This document shows positions 21,627 to 22,733 of a DNA stretch of 22,733 nucleotides, one piece after another. Position 1 is the stretch's first letter, and each line of letters begins with the position of its first letter. The position numbers and the translations under genes are program-made. The stretch is from NCBI GenBank assembly GCA_039199225.1, contig JBCCSZ010000100.1, forward strand, positions 1 to 22,733. Reading direction: 5' to 3'. This DNA is from JBCCSZ01 sp039199225. GTDB lineage: Bacteria; Bacteroidota; Bacteroidia; Chitinophagales; Saprospiraceae. The notes under the pieces are model-generated. The model did not search any database. It was given only the letters and a program-made list of their open reading frames with translations, and had not been told where the DNA came from.

Positions 21627-22733
21627 TTAGAAATACATCGGTCTGGTGTGAATATTCATTCTAAACCCTAGGCCGTAGTATCCACTGGTTGTACTTTGCT
21701 CGGGCAATGCTTCGCTTTTTTCTTCCCGGAATTGAAAATACAAATCGATGAAAGCATCGTGAAACAATTCATAGCTCAGGTCGAGTCCCAGGAGGGTAAT
21801 ATCTGTCTCGATTCCTTGTCCAATCTCATTGCCAAAATCTTGCTCGCGGGTTTGATAGGACCGCAATAGATTGCTTCCCCAGTTGGAATTTCGCTCATCC
21901 CTTCCCACCCTAGATCGAATCAGCCGGGCCTCAGCCACCAAACGCTTGATGGGTTGATAGCGCAAGGTGAGCAGGAATTCATTGAAATTGGCTCCGAGGG
22001 GATGTGCCAGAGATTGATTCTGATGGGTATAGTTGGCAGAGCTATCCTTGTGTACAAAGGTATAGGGACGTACCGAATTGACTTCCAGTCCAACATCCAA
22101 ATGATCAATGTTTAAGGCATCGATGTACTTCACTCCCAATTGCCATCCCAACTTATTGGCCCACCAACCTCTTCGCTCGATGAAGAGCTCGCTAAATTTG
22201 AATTCATCCAAGATCAGCTGACCATATAGCCGAAACTGTCGAAAGGCATCCCAGCGCACATCCAATCCCAACAGGACATTGTCCGGACTGTCCAGCCCCT
22301 GTTCGATAGTCCGATAAAGGACAACGGGATTGAGATATTGTAACTCAAACTGATTTTGCCGATGATAGACAACCGCCTCATAGAGGCCAATACTCCATTT
22401 CGAGTTGGGTCGGAAGCTGAGGTAATGCGCTGCCAAATATTTCTTAGGGATCAGCTCATCAGAACTACTGGCATTGGGACTGGTAGCATTCAATTCGGCA
22501 AAGATATTCTGATAGTGGAATTTCCAAATGCGGGTATTAAGTTTCAGATAAAAGTAGTTGGCCGAAAAGTCTGACAGTAACATCGATCGGAAGCCATGCC
22601 CGATAAAGTTGCGGCCATGCCCGAGTTGAAGTCCTACATGCTTGCTGATGTTGAAGCCCAAATAGCCCTGAGCATTGAGGAAATCATAGCCGTCTTTGAT
22701 GTCGACAACCGTACTTTCATAATCCTTTAAAAA
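21627..22733 (-). CDS. Wzi/RemB-like outer-membrane beta-barrel protein, 5' end outside window
   Basis: The frame is open to the right edge, so 368 codons are visible and the start lies beyond; internal TTG at 22661 is not the real start. The sequence resembles the capsule-assembly Wzi family (Pfam Caps_assemb_Wzi), which in Bacteroidota includes proteins labelled gliding motility RemB. Supporting segments, counted from codon 22661, are KHVGLQLGHGRNFIGHGFRSMLLSD (7-31), YLKLNTRIWKFHYQNIFAEL (38-57), the QFELQYLNPVVLYRTIEQGLDSPDNVLLGLDVRW stretch (103-136), and alternating aromatic strands to a terminal Phe, as expected of an outer-membrane barrel. E. coli Wzi anchors capsule at the surface; here the partner polysaccharide is unknown. 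The gene converges on cysN. Confidence 0.82.
   Translation of the reverse strand, partial: FLKDYESTVVDIKDGYDFLNAQGYLGFNISKHVGLQLGHGRNFIGHGFRSMLLSDFSANYFYLKLNTRIWKFHYQNIFAELNATSPNASSSDELIPKKYLAAHYLSFRPNSKWSIGLYEAVVYHRQNQFELQYLNPVVLYRTIEQGLDSPDNVLLGLDVRWDAFRQFRLYGQLILDEFKFSELFIERRGWWANKLGWQLGVKYIDALNIDHLDVGLEVNSVRPYTFVHKDSSANYTHQNQSLAHPLGANFNEFLLTLRYQPIKRLVAEARLIRSRVGRDERNSNWGSNLLRSYQTREQDFGNEIGQGIETDITLLGLDLSYELFHDAFIDLYFQFREEKSEALPEQSTTSGYYGLGFRMNIHTRPMYF

Overview
The window looks like chromosome from a member of the Bacteroidota, probably the Saprospiria (Saprospiraceae/Lewinella-like). Evidence: two proteins end in a type IX secretion (Por) C-terminal sorting domain; a Wzi/RemB-type outer-membrane protein is present; starts lack clear Shine-Dalgarno sequences; and several intergenic regions carry the Bacteroidota -7 box TAnnTTTG. 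The genus is an inference. No tRNA, rRNA, CRISPR array, transposase or phage gene was seen.

Layout. 1-292: terminator of an off-window gene and a possible promoter. 293-745 (+): small lipoprotein with a Dabb domain, convergent with 853-1797 (-), an exported protein with a His/Cys pattern like a caspase-fold (clan CD) peptidase. 1798-2158: gene-free. 2159-3256 (+): yellow/major-royal-jelly-type propeller, convergent with 3286-4779 (-), a secreted sulfatase. 5068-5421 (+): SdpI-like membrane protein, convergent with 5442-6620 (-), an RlmI-type rRNA methyltransferase. 6772-8586 (+): translational GTPase TypA/BipA. 8824-9513 (+): AT-richer, membrane-anchored protein of unknown function, convergent with 9525-10979 (-), a large all-helical protein. 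11289-13475 and 13736-14416 (+): two T9SS cargo proteins, the first with a thioredoxin-fold domain and an internal duplication. 14524-18216 (-): full-length cobalamin-dependent methionine synthase MetH. 18393-21537 (+): sulfate-activation cluster DUF2061-cysC-cysD-cysN. 21627-22733 (-): 5'-truncated Wzi/RemB-like barrel.

The clearest functional group is sulfur metabolism. CysD and CysN form APS from sulfate and ATP, CysC phosphorylates it to PAPS, and a small DUF2061 membrane protein leads the cluster. metH is transcribed divergently from the same 176-bp region. No PAPS reductase, sulfite reductase or sulfotransferase lies in the window, so the fate of the PAPS is not visible here. Most of the rest is housekeeping or surface/export genes, often in convergent pairs separated by hairpin terminators.

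The most interesting items are the candidate caspase-fold exported protein, DUF2061 and cysC sharing a frame across a single stop, the 8-bp-period repeat between cysD and cysN, and the duplicated modules of the thioredoxin-like T9SS protein. I found no convincing new multi-gene system; most of the window is ordinary Bacteroidota chromosome.
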